Of a stretch of DNA of 64,000 nucleotides, positions 54,337-64,000 are shown piece after piece (position 1 is the first letter of the stretch; each line of letters opens with the position of its first letter). A program made the position numbers and the translations under genes. This DNA comes from Patiriisocius marinus (GTDB lineage Bacteria > Bacteroidota > Bacteroidia > Flavobacteriales > Flavobacteriaceae). The stretch is from contig NZ_BKCG01000001.1 in the NCBI RefSeq assembly GCF_008974325.1, positions 248,001 through 312,000 of the forward strand, read 5' to 3'. The notes below the pieces were generated by a model. It had not been told where the DNA came from, did no database searches, and was given only the letters and a program-made list of their open reading frames with translations.

Positions 54337-55770
54337 ATGGAAAAGACAATTGACGAGACAAAACAAGGAGATACAATAGTTGTATCTCACAAAAATGAAA
54401 ACAAACGCAAACTCTATATTGAGAGTTACGGCTGCGCTATGAATTTTAGCGACAGCGAAATTGTAGCCTCCATACTCAGCGAGCAAGGGTTCAACACTAC
54501 TAATATTCTTGAAGAAGCAGACTTAGTACTAGTCAATACTTGCTCTATTAGAGACAAAGCAGAACAAACAGTACGCAAGCGCCTTGAAAAATATAATGCG
54601 GTCAAAAGAGACATCAACCCAAAAATGAAAGTGGGAGTTCTGGGTTGTATGGCCGAAAGACTAAAAGAGAAATTTCTTGATGAAGAGAAAATTGTTGATA
54701 TGGTAGTAGGCCCAGACGCCTATAAAGATTTACCAAACTTATTAGCCGAAGTTGAAGCTGGCAATGACGCTGTAAATGTTGTGTTATCTAAAGATGAAAC
54801 ATATGGCGACATTGCTCCTGTTAGACTAAACACTAATGGAATTAACGCCTTAGTAAGTATTACAAGAGGCTGCGATAATATGTGTACGTTTTGTGTAGTT
54901 CCATTTACACGTGGACGTGAACGTAGTAGAGACCCTCAAAGCATACTTGCAGAAATTAATGATTTAGCTAAAAATGGCTATAAAGAAGTTACTCTTTTAG
55001 GTCAAAATGTTGATAGTTATGTTTGGTATGGTGGTGGACTTAAAAAAGATTATAAAAATGCTACCGAAATGGAAAAAGCAACAGCTACTTCTTTTTCTCA
55101 GCTACTAGAAATGGTTGCAGTATCTCAGCCTAATATGCGTATTAGATTTTCAACGTCTAACCCTCAAGACATGACGGAAGAAGTATTTCATACTATGGCA
55201 AAATACAAAAACATATGTAACCACGTTCATCTTCCAGTGCAAAGTGGAAGTAATAGAATATTAAAAGAAATGAACCGCCAGCACACAGTGGAGGAATACA
55301 TTAGTTTAGTAAATAGAATGTGGGAAATTTTACCAGACTGTAGCATTTCGCAAGATATGATTACAGGATTTCCATCTGAAACTGAAGAGGATCATCAAGA
55401 TACACTTAAGTTAATGGAAACTATTAAATATAATTTTGGGTATATGTATAAATACTCAGAGAGACCAGGCACAATGGCTGCTCGAAAGTTTGAGGATGAT
55501 ATTCCCGAAGAAACTAAAAAACGTCGCTTAACTGAAATTGTAGAAGCACAAAGAGCACACGGAGCATACAGAACTCAACAATTTATTGGCAAAACTGTTG
55601 AAGTCCTTGTTGAGCGTGAATCTAAAAAAAATCCAGACCAATGGAGTGGTAGAAACCAACAAAGCATTGTAGTGGTTTTCCCAAAAGCAGGCTACAAACC
55701 TGGTGACTTTGTTCAAGTTAAAATTAAAGATTGCACAAGCGCAACCCTAATTGGTGAGGCTATAAAATAA
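54337..55770 (+). CDS. miaB: tRNA-2-methylthio-N6-dimethylallyladenosine synthase MiaB
   Basis: MiaB adds a methylthio group to i6A37 of tRNAs reading UNN codons, using radical SAM chemistry. Cluster ligands: Cys33 (ESYGCAMN), Cys69 (NTCS) and Cys104 (LGCMAER) for the auxiliary [4Fe-4S], and CDNMCTFC (Cys179, 183, 186) for the radical SAM cluster. A C-terminal TRAM domain (VEVLVERES to end) binds tRNA. 477 aa is slightly long because of about 20 extra N-terminal residues. The ATG chosen follows the promoter box by 48 bases. Confidence 0.97.
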   Translation: MEKTIDETKQGDTIVVSHKNENKRKLYIESYGCAMNFSDSEIVASILSEQGFNTTNILEEADLVLVNTCSIRDKAEQTVRKRLEKYNAVKRDINPKMKVGVLGCMAERLKEKFLDEEKIVDMVVGPDAYKDLPNLLAEVEAGNDAVNVVLSKDETYGDIAPVRLNTNGINALVSITRGCDNMCTFCVVPFTRGRERSRDPQSILAEINDLAKNGYKEVTLLGQNVDSYVWYGGGLKKDYKNATEMEKATATSFSQLLEMVAVSQPNMRIRFSTSNPQDMTEEVFHTMAKYKNICNHVHLPVQSGSNRILKEMNRQHTVEEYISLVNRMWEILPDCSISQDMITGFPSETEEDHQDTLKLMETIKYNFGYMYKYSERPGTMAARKFEDDIPEETKKRRLTEIVEAQRAHGAYRTQQFIGKTVEVLVERESKKNPDQWSGRNQQSIVVVFPKAGYKPGDFVQVKIKDCTSATLIGEAIK

Positions 55771-55872
55771 AGCGTAACAAATAGCTTTTTAATACGTTTA
55801 TAAAATAACATTTTCGAATTCATCTTCGGCTTCAGTTTCGATGTCGATTTCGAGTTCAAAATTCATTTAAAT

Positions 55873-57150
55873 ATGGAATCAGTTCAGGCAACAAAGCAGC
55901 GATTTGGAATTATAGGAAATGATCCTAAGCTCAATCGTGCAATAGAAAAAGCAATCCAAGTAGCACCTACAGATATATCAGTACTTGTAACTGGTGAAAG
56001 TGGTGTGGGAAAAGAAAATATTCCAAAAATAATTCACGCACTTTCCCACAGAAAGCACGGAAAATATATTGCTGTAAACTGTGGTGCAATTCCTGAAGGA
56101 ACAATAGACAGTGAACTTTTTGGACATGAAAAAGGATCATTCACAGGAGCCACAACTACTAGAAGCGGTTATTTTGAAGTCGCAGATGGAGGAACTATAT
56201 TTCTTGATGAAGTAGGTGAATTACCCCTGCCAACTCAAGTACGACTTTTAAGAGTTCTTGAAAACGGTGAGTTTATGAAAGTAGGCTCATCTAAAATACA
56301 AAAGACTGACGTACGAATTGTCGCAGCTACAAATGTAAAAATGGTTGAAGCAATTGAAAAAGGAAGGTTTAGAGAAGACCTTTTTTATAGATTGAGCACA
56401 GTTGACATAAACCTCCCTCCTCTTAGAGAACGTGCTGAAGACATCCATTTATTATTTAGAAAATTTGCTGCAGATTTTGCTCAGAAATATAAAATGCCAA
56501 CGGTTCGTTTAGATGAAACTGCCGTACAATTACTACTAAACTATCGCTGGAGCGGAAATATTCGCCAATTAAGAAATGTAGCCGAGCAAATATCCGTTTT
56601 AGAACAACAACGTGAAATTAACGGCCAAAAGCTGCGCCAATACTTACCCAATATGAGCAGTAACTTACCCGCCGTTATTGGTAACAAAAAAGCCGAAAGC
56701 GACTTTAGCAACGAACGTGAAATACTCTACAAAGTATTGTTTGATATGCAACGTGATGTTAACGATTTGAAAAAACTCACGATGGAACTTATGAAAAACG
56801 GAACAGGAAGCAAAGTGAGAGAAGAAAATTCTGGGCTTATCGAAAAAATTTACAACGACGAGCAAAACCACGAAGCTGAACTAGCTGCTATTGTAGAAGA
56901 TGAAAATCAAAACCATTCGCACGATATCGAAGTAATGGACATGCATCAACCCGAAGTCGAAAAAAGAACAAGAAATTACGATTTTGCTGAAGAAATTGAA
57001 GAAGAAGAAAGTTTATCACTTCAAGACAAAGAACTTGAATTAATTAAAAAGTCTTTAGAAAAATACGACGGTAAACGAAAAGATGCCGCAGACGAATTAG
57101 GAATTTCAGAAAGAACCTTGTACCGCAAAATCAAGCAGTACAACCTTTAA
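55873..57150 (+). CDS. Sigma-54-dependent transcriptional activator, 425 aa
   Basis: AAA+ activator of sigma-54 RNA polymerase. The AAA+ domain starts almost at the N-terminus: Walker A GESGVGKE (41-48), the sigma-54 loop GSFTGA (88-93, canonical GAFTGA with Ala to Ser), Walker B IFLDEVGEL (Asp112, Glu113), and the arginine finger region REDLFYRLS. No N-terminal receiver or GAF domain is present, so control must come from elsewhere. A Fis-type HTH lies at the C-terminus (about 397-425; KDAADELGISERTLYRKIKQ). A long acidic linker separates them. Downstream lptE starts 29 bases later. Confidence 0.92.
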   Translation: MESVQATKQRFGIIGNDPKLNRAIEKAIQVAPTDISVLVTGESGVGKENIPKIIHALSHRKHGKYIAVNCGAIPEGTIDSELFGHEKGSFTGATTTRSGYFEVADGGTIFLDEVGELPLPTQVRLLRVLENGEFMKVGSSKIQKTDVRIVAATNVKMVEAIEKGRFREDLFYRLSTVDINLPPLRERAEDIHLLFRKFAADFAQKYKMPTVRLDETAVQLLLNYRWSGNIRQLRNVAEQISVLEQQREINGQKLRQYLPNMSSNLPAVIGNKKAESDFSNEREILYKVLFDMQRDVNDLKKLTMELMKNGTGSKVREENSGLIEKIYNDEQNHEAELAAIVEDENQNHSHDIEVMDMHQPEVEKRTRNYDFAEEIEEEESLSLQDKELELIKKSLEKYDGKRKDAADELGISERTLYRKIKQYNL

Positions 57151-57179
57151 ATATTAAGTACATTTGTTGAACTGGTTTT

Positions 57180-57719
57180 TTGAAACTCTATAAAAATACA
57201 CCCTTGAAACGTAACCTAATTTTCATATCCATCTTTACACTTATTTCAATAAGCCTATCAGGATGTGGCGTATACTCTTTTACAGGAGCAGATATAGACT
57301 ACAGCAAGACAAAAACATTTCAAGTTAATTACTTTCAAAATGTAGCGCAAATAGTCGAACCAGGAATCTCAAGAACATTCACTCTAGATTTACAAGAAAT
57401 ACTTTTAAACCAAACAAGTTTAGACCTTGTAAATAATAATGGCGATTTATTATACGAAGGAGAAATAACTGAATATTACGTAGCACCTATAACCGCAACA
57501 TCTCAAACTACTGCAGCACAGAATAGATTGACCATTTCAGTAAATGTTAGATTTTTCAATAGAAATAATGAAGAAAAAGGGTTTGAACAACGTTTCTCAT
57601 TTTATAAAGATTTAGACGGTCAATCGATACCAACAGGATCAACACTTGATGATATTTTATCTGAAATATTCGAGCGTATTACACAGGATATTTTCAATAA
57701 ATCACTAGCTAACTGGTAA
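57180..57719 (+). CDS. lptE: LptE-like lipoprotein, 179 aa
   Basis: Signal peptide with lipobox LSGC (Cys29), then GVYSFTGADIDYSKTKTFQV, the start typical of Bacteroidota LptE/LPS-assembly lipoproteins, and a beta/alpha remainder ending in ITQDIFNKSLANW. LptE plugs and supports the LptD outer membrane channel for lipopolysaccharide. No ATG is present: the gene uses TTG, either at 57180 or a few codons later. It lies 29 bases after the sigma-54 activator gene and 3 before the next gene, forming one unit. Confidence 0.8.
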   Translation: MKLYKNTPLKRNLIFISIFTLISISLSGCGVYSFTGADIDYSKTKTFQVNYFQNVAQIVEPGISRTFTLDLQEILLNQTSLDLVNNNGDLLYEGEITEYYVAPITATSQTTAAQNRLTISVNVRFFNRNNEEKGFEQRFSFYKDLDGQSIPTGSTLDDILSEIFERITQDIFNKSLANW

Positions 57720-57722
57720 CCA

Positions 57723-58700
57723 TTGAACACTCAAAAATACATATCGCTCCTAACTAATCCTCAGTCTGTTAAAACCGAAGACTTATCTGCTTTAACAAGC
57801 ATAATTGATACTTACCCCTATTTTCAAAGCGCCCGTGCTTTATGGCTAAAAGGACTTAAAAACGAAAATAGCTTTAGATACAACGATGCCTTAAAAGTGA
57901 CTGCAGCGCATACAACAAACCGCGATATTCTTTTTGAATATATTACTTCAAAAAGTTTTTCACAAAATGAAATTGCTAGGAAAATAATTCAACATGATGA
58001 AGCAACTAATGAATTAGAAGTTACAATTGCAGAAGATGTTTCTAATACAATTAGCCTAGAGCTCGATATGCAAATGAAAGCCGAACTCAAAAAGGCTGAA
58101 GCAATATTAGATCCTACCCTGTTTGAAAAGAAAAAGCAAGAAGTAACTCAAATCATTGATGCTTCGGAAACGCTAAAAACTGAAAAAAAAACTAGCGAAC
58201 TTGAAATTCAGAAAATTTCGGCTTTGCCTAACGCTGAAATTGAGGAATCAAAAGAAGAAGAAGAAGAAGAAGAAGAAGCTTTAAAAGAAGTTTTAGAAAT
58301 TGACAAACCACTTGATTTTAAAAAGGAAGACACACACTCCTTTAGTGAGTGGCTAAAGCTCACTTCAGCACAACCTATTATTCGAGAATCAAACGTAACA
58401 GAAAATGACGAAACGATTAATGCAGAGCGAGAACGTAAGTTTGATTTGATTGAAAAATTTATTACTGAAAAGCCTAAACTTTCTCCTAAGGTACAACTTA
58501 GCCCACAAAAAAATCTAGCTGAACCTTTCACAAAATCATCAGACTCCTTGATGACAGAGACTTTAGCGAAGGTTTATGTTCAACAAAAAAACTATAAAAA
58601 AGCAATCACAGCATATAAAATATTAATTTTGAAATATCCCGAAAAAAGTGGTTTCTTTGCAGACCAAATTCGAGCAATCGAAAAATTGAGTGATAAATAA
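57723..58700 (+). CDS. TPR-like protein with acidic low-complexity stretch, 325 aa
   Basis: Starts at TTG (57723), 3 bases after lptE. The N-terminal 70 residues look like a helical repeat (PYFQSARALWLKGLKNENSF), the middle is acidic with EESKEEEEEEEEALKE, and the C-terminus has a single clear TPR (TLAKVYVQQKNYKKAITAYK). Function unknown. Its place between lptE and secG is seen in many Flavobacteriia, suggesting a role in envelope biogenesis. Confidence 0.75.
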   Translation: MNTQKYISLLTNPQSVKTEDLSALTSIIDTYPYFQSARALWLKGLKNENSFRYNDALKVTAAHTTNRDILFEYITSKSFSQNEIARKIIQHDEATNELEVTIAEDVSNTISLELDMQMKAELKKAEAILDPTLFEKKKQEVTQIIDASETLKTEKKTSELEIQKISALPNAEIEESKEEEEEEEEALKEVLEIDKPLDFKKEDTHSFSEWLKLTSAQPIIRESNVTENDETINAERERKFDLIEKFITEKPKLSPKVQLSPQKNLAEPFTKSSDSLMTETLAKVYVQQKNYKKAITAYKILILKYPEKSGFFADQIRAIEKLSDK

Positions 58701-58739
58701 GAGGCACAGCCTAAGGGAAACAGCCAAAAAATTAAAAAC

Positions 58740-59075
58740 ATGAGCGTATTTACAATATTTTTAGTCCTTATCATTTTCGTAGCATTTTTGCTAGTGGTAG
58801 TTATTATGGTTCAAAACCCTAAGGGTGGTGGATTATCATCATCATTTGGTGGTGGTGGAACACAACAAATGGGTGGTGTACAAAAAACTACTGATTTTTT
58901 AGACAAATCTACTTGGACTTTAGGTGGTTTACTTTTAGTATTAATTTTACTTTCAAGTATTCCATTAATGAGCAGTGTTACAACAGTACAATCATCTACT
59001 GTTGAAGATGCAATTCAAATTGAAGCACCAGCAGCTACTCCAGATGCAACAGGTACTACTACGGATAACGAGTAA
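58740..59075 (+). CDS. secG: Protein translocase subunit SecG
   Basis: SecG is a small inner-membrane component of the SecYEG translocase. Two transmembrane helices (FTIFLVLIIFVAFLLVVVIM and TLGGLLLVLILLSSIPLMSS) flank the family signature VQNPKGGGLSSSFGGGGTQQ. A Thr/Ala/Asp-rich tail follows (about 80-111), as in other Bacteroidota SecG. ATG at 58740; 39 bases after the TPR-like gene. A terminator follows. Confidence 0.93.
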   Translation: MSVFTIFLVLIIFVAFLLVVVIMVQNPKGGGLSSSFGGGGTQQMGGVQKTTDFLDKSTWTLGGLLLVLILLSSIPLMSSVTTVQSSTVEDAIQIEAPAATPDATGTTTDNE

Positions 59076-59099
59076 GACTTACTACACAACATATTAAAA

Positions 59100-59133
59100 T
59101 ACCGATTCAGAAATGAATCGGTATTTTTTTTTT
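59100..59133 (+). terminator. Terminator after secG
   Basis: Perfect 10-bp stem TACCGATTCA / TGAATCGGTA with a 4-base loop and ten T. Confidence 0.9.
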
Positions 59134-59185
59134 GTAATATATTATTTTTGATAGCGTTACAACAACCAACCCTACATTATTGAAT

Positions 59186-59539
59186 ATGAACAAACTAAAA
59201 GATATTACTTCGCTAGTATTAGTATTTGCTCTATTCACAAATTGCTCTAGTTATAAAAAAATTAAAAACGAACCATATAAAATGGTAGCAAACAAAAAAT
59301 ATCATCTTGATTTATATAATGGTAGACAAATGATTGTTTTGGTAGATTCCCTGTTTGCAAACACACTCTATCATAACAAGAATAAAGAAATCGCTATTGA
59401 TACTATTAAGACCATTGAAGAGGCTACTTATTCAAAGGGAAAAACAACGTGGTTAGGCGGAGTTATTGCATTAGGAGCTGCCATAACCGTAGGAATAATT
59501 ATAGCAATCGCAAGTTGGTCTCCAAGTTTTGGAGGATAA
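59186..59539 (+). CDS. Small lipoprotein with C-terminal membrane helix, 117 aa
   Basis: I start at the ATG at 59186; a TTG two codons earlier is in frame. Signal peptide ending in FTNC (Cys20), a short soluble part, and a second hydrophobic helix near the end (GVIALGAAITVGIIIAIAS). No family recognised. It is flanked by the secG terminator and its own terminator, so it is a monocistronic gene. Confidence 0.65.
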   Translation: MNKLKDITSLVLVFALFTNCSSYKKIKNEPYKMVANKKYHLDLYNGRQMIVLVDSLFANTLYHNKNKEIAIDTIKTIEEATYSKGKTTWLGGVIALGAAITVGIIIAIASWSPSFGG

Positions 59540-59577
59540 AAAAATATTATTAAAACTTACAGAACTACATTTAAAAT

Positions 59578-59608
59578 GCCAGCTTGTCACTAAGCTGGCG
59601 TTTTTTTT
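59578..59608 (+). terminator. Terminator after small lipoprotein gene
   Basis: Stem GCCAGCTT / AAGCTGGC with a 6-base loop followed by G and nine T. Confidence 0.88.
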
Positions 59609-59643
59609 TGTCCGCAACTTTCAAAATGTCAGTTTAATGGTGG

Positions 59644-59659
59644 TGGCATACTTTGTGCC
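59644..59659 (+). promoter_or_regulatory. Possible sigma-54-like promoter of groESL
   Basis: TGGCATACTTTGTGCC has the GG-N10-GC spacing of sigma-54 promoters (TGGCAC N5 TTGC) with three mismatches to the longer consensus, about 75 bases before groES. No CIRCE inverted repeat is present. The same segment also contains TACTTTG, close to but not matching the housekeeping TAnnTTTG box, so the sigma factor is open. Confidence 0.3.
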
Positions 59660-59733
59660 TATTGGGGAGTAACGAATCTATAAAATTTCTGAAGTACTTA
59701 TTTCAGAATAATCAATAATAAAATAACAGTATT

Positions 59734-60009
59734 ATGGCATTAAAAATTCAACCTCTTTCAGACAGAGTAGTTATCGAGCCTCAAGCGGCTGAAACTAAAA
59801 CTGCATCTGGATTATACATTCCAGATAGCGCTAAAGAAAAACCTCAACAAGGAAAAGTTGCTGCTGTTGGTAAAGGAACTAAAGATCACGATATGACTGT
59901 TAAAGTTGGTGACACTGTTCTTTACGGAAAATACGCAGGTACTGAACTTAAATTAGACGGTAACGATTACCTTATTATGCGTGAGGACGATATCCTTGCA
60001 ATAGTTTAA
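59734..60009 (+). CDS. groES: Co-chaperonin GroES
   Basis: GroES caps the GroEL cage. Family hallmarks: [37 protein letters not shown] (mobile loop), [14 protein letters not shown] and [12 protein letters not shown]. 91 aa is the usual length. groEL follows 101 bases later on the same strand. Confidence 0.98.
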   Translation: MALKIQPLSDRVVIEPQAAETKTASGLYIPDSAKEKPQQGKVAAVGKGTKDHDMTVKVGDTVLYGKYAGTELKLDGNDYLIMREDDILAIV

Positions 60010-60062
60010 ATCATTGAAGATTGCCTTAGATTGAAACCTAGGCATACTATTACAATTAATAA

Positions 60063-61739
<1,677 letters not shown>

Positions 61740-61763
61740 TAAGACGTAAGTCAAAATTTTAAC

Positions 61764-61805
61764 AGCCTCACTTGTTTCGTATGAAATAAGTGAGGCTTTT
61801 TTTTA
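61764..61805 (+). terminator. Terminator after groEL
   Basis: AGCCTCACTT / AAGTGAGGCT stem, extended inside by GTTTC/GAAAT pairs, followed by a run of eight or more T. Confidence 0.9.
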
Positions 61806-61863
61806 TCTATTTATTTCTAAAACTATTTTTTAGCAATTTATACAGATCCATATTTAAAAAAAC

Positions 61864-61889
61864 GAAACCACCCTTTTAGAGGTGGTTTC
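61864..61889. terminator. Terminator after the microprotein genes
   Basis: GAAACCACC / GGTGGTTTC stem with an 8-base loop; on the minus strand it is followed by a T-run. It lies about 75 bases past the stop of the first microprotein gene and should end their transcript. Confidence 0.7.
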
Positions 61890-61965
61890 TTAATTTTTGT
61901 TTTATGCTACTAACCACCTTGTGATTAATAGTTACTGTCTCAAATTATCAAGACTCAACTTCAAG

Positions 61966-62061
61966 TTACTTCTTTTTAGAAGCAGTCTGAGACGTCTTGT
62001 TAGCAGGAGCTTTTTTAGGAGCTGGCTTTGCTTGAGACTTTCCGTTTGACTTTGTTGCCAT
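61966..62061 (-). CDS. Lys/Ala/Pro-rich microprotein, copy 1, 31 aa
   Basis: A 31-codon frame from the ATG at 62061 encodes a very basic protein beginning MATKSNGKSQAKPAPKKAP and ending SKKK. A near-identical frame lies 86 bases upstream on the same strand. Differences (residues 6, 13, 24, 26) keep its composition, which argues that protein is made. The composition is like the tails of histone H1 and of the TopA encoded in this window, suggesting nucleic-acid binding; this is inference. Confidence 0.65.
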   Translation of the reverse strand: MATKSNGKSQAKPAPKKAPANKTSQTASKKK

Positions 62062-62146
62062 AGTAATACAAATTAAATAGTTATTTGCAAATCTTTTGGA
62101 TTGGCTACCAAAAGTGAAGAAGTTCAGTAGAACTTCAGTAAACAGG

Positions 62147-62242
62147 TTACTTCTTTTTTGAAGCAGCCTGAGGTGTCTTGTTAGCAGGAGCTTTTTTAGG
62201 AGCTGATTTTGCTTGAGACTTTCCGCTTGACTTTGTTGCCAT
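62147..62242 (-). CDS. Lys/Ala/Pro-rich microprotein, copy 2, 31 aa
   Basis: From the ATG at 62242, 31 codons encode MATKSSGKSQAKSAPKKAP and a tail ending SKKK, 27 of 31 residues identical to copy 1. Both genes and their flanks form a tandem duplication of about 181 bases. The preceding region has no further copy. Confidence 0.65.
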   Translation of the reverse strand: MATKSSGKSQAKSAPKKAPANKTPQAASKKK

Positions 62243-62329
62243 ATTTATATGTTTTAATAACGATATAAAAGTAAATTAAGAAACCGTATGTTGTATTTTT
62301 CTTAGCTAAAATTTAACTAAAAAAAGCAT

Positions 62330-62539
62330 TTATTTTTTAGGTCCAAAAAGTCTGAACAAGGACACACCAACTAACGTTAAAACAACAGGCCAAATTACAA
62401 ACAAATCTACACGCAAAACATCTTCACCACCATCTGGCTGATAGCTTAGCCACTCTTGCATATAATATTCCCAAACTACCGCAGCAATAAGCACCGCAAC
62501 AGTTATTATGTATAATAATATTTTAGGTTTTAGTATCAT
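62330..62539 (-). CDS. Small membrane protein, 69 aa
   Basis: Two transmembrane helices (about residues 6-25 and 46-64) with the acidic loop QPDGGEDVLRVD between them. Family not recognised. Ends KK. It lies 63 bases downstream of the HMA protein gene on the same strand. Confidence 0.6.
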   Translation of the reverse strand: MILKPKILLYIITVAVLIAAVVWEYYMQEWLSYQPDGGEDVLRVDLFVIWPVVLTLVGVSLFRLFGPKK

Positions 62540-62602
62540 TTTTTAAAGATATAAAAAAGCCATTCACAAATATGAATGGCTTAATGTTATAATTGAGAAG
62601 CA

Positions 62603-62965
62603 TTAATTTTTATGGTCTTCTTGTACTTTTTCATCTCTATACAGACAACAAGGATGTACACTATTATAAGCTTCATCTGTTGCTTTAACTTCCTTAGTAT
62701 CGTGACCTACATTTGCAACACTTTGACTTATTGTAGCTAAGTCTGTTTTACGCTCATCATAGATTACACTCAATTGTTTAGACTCTATATCCCAAACAGC
62801 AGATTTTACACCTTTAGTTTTTATAGCTCCTTTTTCGATGCGCACTTTACACATTCCGCAAACACCATCAACGTCCATTACAGCACGAGCATTTTTATTT
62901 TGTGCTGTTGCTGTCAACCCTATTAGCGCTATGGCGCAAACTATTAAAAAATTTTTCATATTCAT
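62603..62965 (-). CDS. Exported heavy-metal-associated (HMA) domain protein, 120 aa
   Basis: After a signal peptide (MNMKNFLIVCAIALIGLTATA) comes an HMA ferredoxin-like domain with the metal site in GVCGMCKVRIE (Cys36, Cys39), a variant of the CxxC copper site of CopZ/Atx1-type proteins. A second potential site, HPCCLYRDE, lies near the C-terminus. It should bind copper or a similar soft metal in the periplasm. It follows the TonB-dependent receptor gene by 32 bases, so the two probably act together in metal uptake or handling. Confidence 0.88.
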   Translation of the reverse strand: MNMKNFLIVCAIALIGLTATAQNKNARAVMDVDGVCGMCKVRIEKGAIKTKGVKSAVWDIESKQLSVIYDERKTDLATISQSVANVGHDTKEVKATDEAYNSVHPCCLYRDEKVQEDHKN

Positions 62966-62997
62966 TGTTTTATATAAAATTACAGTTTTTTCATCAA

Positions 62998-64000
62998 TTA
63001 GTTTAAAGTGTACCTTAGTCCCATATAATAATTACTTCCAAAAATAGGACCGTATACAAATGTAGTATCAAAGTTCGAACCAAAAGGATTCTCAACATCA
63101 ATAATTGGGTTATCCTGTCGTTCATCTGTAATATTCTCCGCACCTAAATAAATTTCAAATGCTGGACCAAATACTCTAGTTACCTGAGCATTGAGCGTAC
63201 CAATTGAGGGAGAAAACTCATCACGTCTATATGGTTCAGGATTAGACAAAGTAGCTGGGTAGCGTTGTTTCCCTAACCAATTGTAGGTTGTATCAAACTT
63301 CCAGAAAGCTCCATTTTTATTTGACGTCTCAACACTAACATTTGCAAATATGCGATGACTAGGTGTTAATGGCTTTTGCATAAAACCGTTTTCGAAATTA
63401 GTTTTAACATCGTAATATTTATAGGCTGTTCTTAAATCTACATTGTCTATAATATTATAATTAAATTCTAATTGATAGCTATTTGCAAAACTCTTACCGT
63501 TCAAGTTTGAAAAAATAATTTCATTAGGATTTCCCCAATCAACGACTATTTGATTTGTGAAATCAGTACGATAAAAATCGAAAGTTACATCCCCTTTTCT
63601 TCCAAAAAGATTAAAGCCTTGTAAAAATGATACTCCATAATTCCAAGCAATTTCTGGATCTAAACCATAAATAGAACCACCTTCATCATCAATCACTATT
63701 TGTCTTGAACTTGCAAAAAATGATTGATTTTCAGTAAAAATATTAGCAGATCGTTTACCTCTACCTGCAGAAACTCTTAAAGCAGCTTTATCCCAAGGAG
63801 TATAACGTGCGTGAATTCTAGGCGTAATAAAGGTACCAAGTAAATTATGATTATCAACTCTTACACCGGCTGTCATCGTGAAATTAGACAAATCATCATA
63901 CGAGTATTCAAAAAATGCTCCAACAGAGTTTTCTATCCTCCCGTAATCAGTAGATTCAACTAACTCTTCATACTTATCATAAGTAGCACCAAAACCTGTT
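62998..64000 (-). CDS. TonB-dependent outer membrane receptor, C-terminal part (cut by window edge)
   Basis: The open frame continues without a stop to the window edge, so the start lies outside. The visible 333 residues are the C-terminal beta-barrel: alternating strands such as FTMTAGVRVDNHNLLGTFIT, DLRTAYKYYDVKTN and NAQVTRVFGPAFEIYLGAEN (ITDERQDNP), ending in the TonB-receptor-type final strand YYMGLRYTLN. Such receptors import metal complexes or other large substrates using TonB energy. The HMA protein downstream points to metal as substrate, but this is inference. Confidence 0.9.
   Translation of the reverse strand, partial: TGFGATYDKYEELVESTDYGRIENSVGAFFEYSYDDLSNFTMTAGVRVDNHNLLGTFITPRIHARYTPWDKAALRVSAGRGKRSANIFTENQSFFASSRQIVIDDEGGSIYGLDPEIAWNYGVSFLQGFNLFGRKGDVTFDFYRTDFTNQIVVDWGNPNEIIFSNLNGKSFANSYQLEFNYNIIDNVDLRTAYKYYDVKTNFENGFMQKPLTPSHRIFANVSVETSNKNGAFWKFDTTYNWLGKQRYPATLSNPEPYRRDEFSPSIGTLNAQVTRVFGPAFEIYLGAENITDERQDNPIIDVENPFGSNFDTTFVYGPIFGSNYYMGLRYTLN

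Noticed and set aside
59600-59733. CIRCE operator before groES
   Set aside because: The inverted repeat TTAGCACTC/GAGTGCTAA is not found in the upstream region.

Overview
The window comes from a member of the Flavobacteriaceae (Bacteroidota). It carries the gliding motility and type IX secretion operon gldK-gldL-gldM-gldN, a TonB-dependent receptor, and DUF983- and CPXCG-type small zinc proteins. The DNA is AT-rich, ribosome-binding sites are weak or absent, and several upstream regions hold the Bacteroidota promoter box TAnnTTTG instead of an E. coli type -10.

Chromosomal left part (1-9.27 kb, all on the minus strand): the edge of an MgtC-like membrane protein, an e(P4)-type acid phosphatase lipoprotein, the ackA-pta acetate pathway with two small companion genes, and a membrane/FG-GAP repeat cluster. 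It ends at a terminator that once served an initiator tRNA.

Integrated element (9,273-33,115, about 23.8 kb): it is bounded by two perfect 71-bp direct repeats, each covering nearly all of a tRNA-fMet gene. The right copy (33,046-33,118) is intact and keeps a textbook promoter. The left copy has lost its acceptor-stem 5' strand and is a remnant. The element carries a tyrosine integrase next to the intact tRNA, a replication/recombination-like module (SF2 helicase, Sak4/RecA-like ATPase, DUF3871 protein, RadC-like JAB protein, two OB-fold DUF3127-type proteins with SSB-like tails), two XRE regulators, and small lipoproteins and membrane proteins. I see no relaxase, conjugation or capsid gene. 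A precise 46-bp dyad (two 16-bp arms, 14-bp spacer) occurs three times in its non-coding DNA.

Inside the element, 17.3-27.0 kb is a compact rightward defence operon: XRE controller, type IIG restriction-modification enzyme, a 126-residue unknown, a McrB-type AAA+ GTPase with an unusual N-terminus, McrC nuclease, a Cas4/RecB-like plus DEDD-exonuclease fusion (DUF2779-like), and a small frameshifted gene. Genes are separated by 0-10 bases, so they are probably made together: one enzyme cuts unmodified DNA while the McrBC-like pair may cut modified DNA.

Chromosomal right part (33.1-64 kb): an AsmA-like protein, a CPXCG protein, an RND efflux operon, an ABC-F ATPase, a DUF983 protein, a FAD oxidoreductase, gldKLMN, an arginase-fold protein that has lost its metal ligands, topA with a Lys/Ala/Pro tail, miaB, a sigma-54 activator with lptE, a TPR-like gene and secG downstream, groES-groEL, two tandem 31-residue basic microproteins, and a metal-binding HMA protein downstream of a TonB-dependent receptor that runs off the window.
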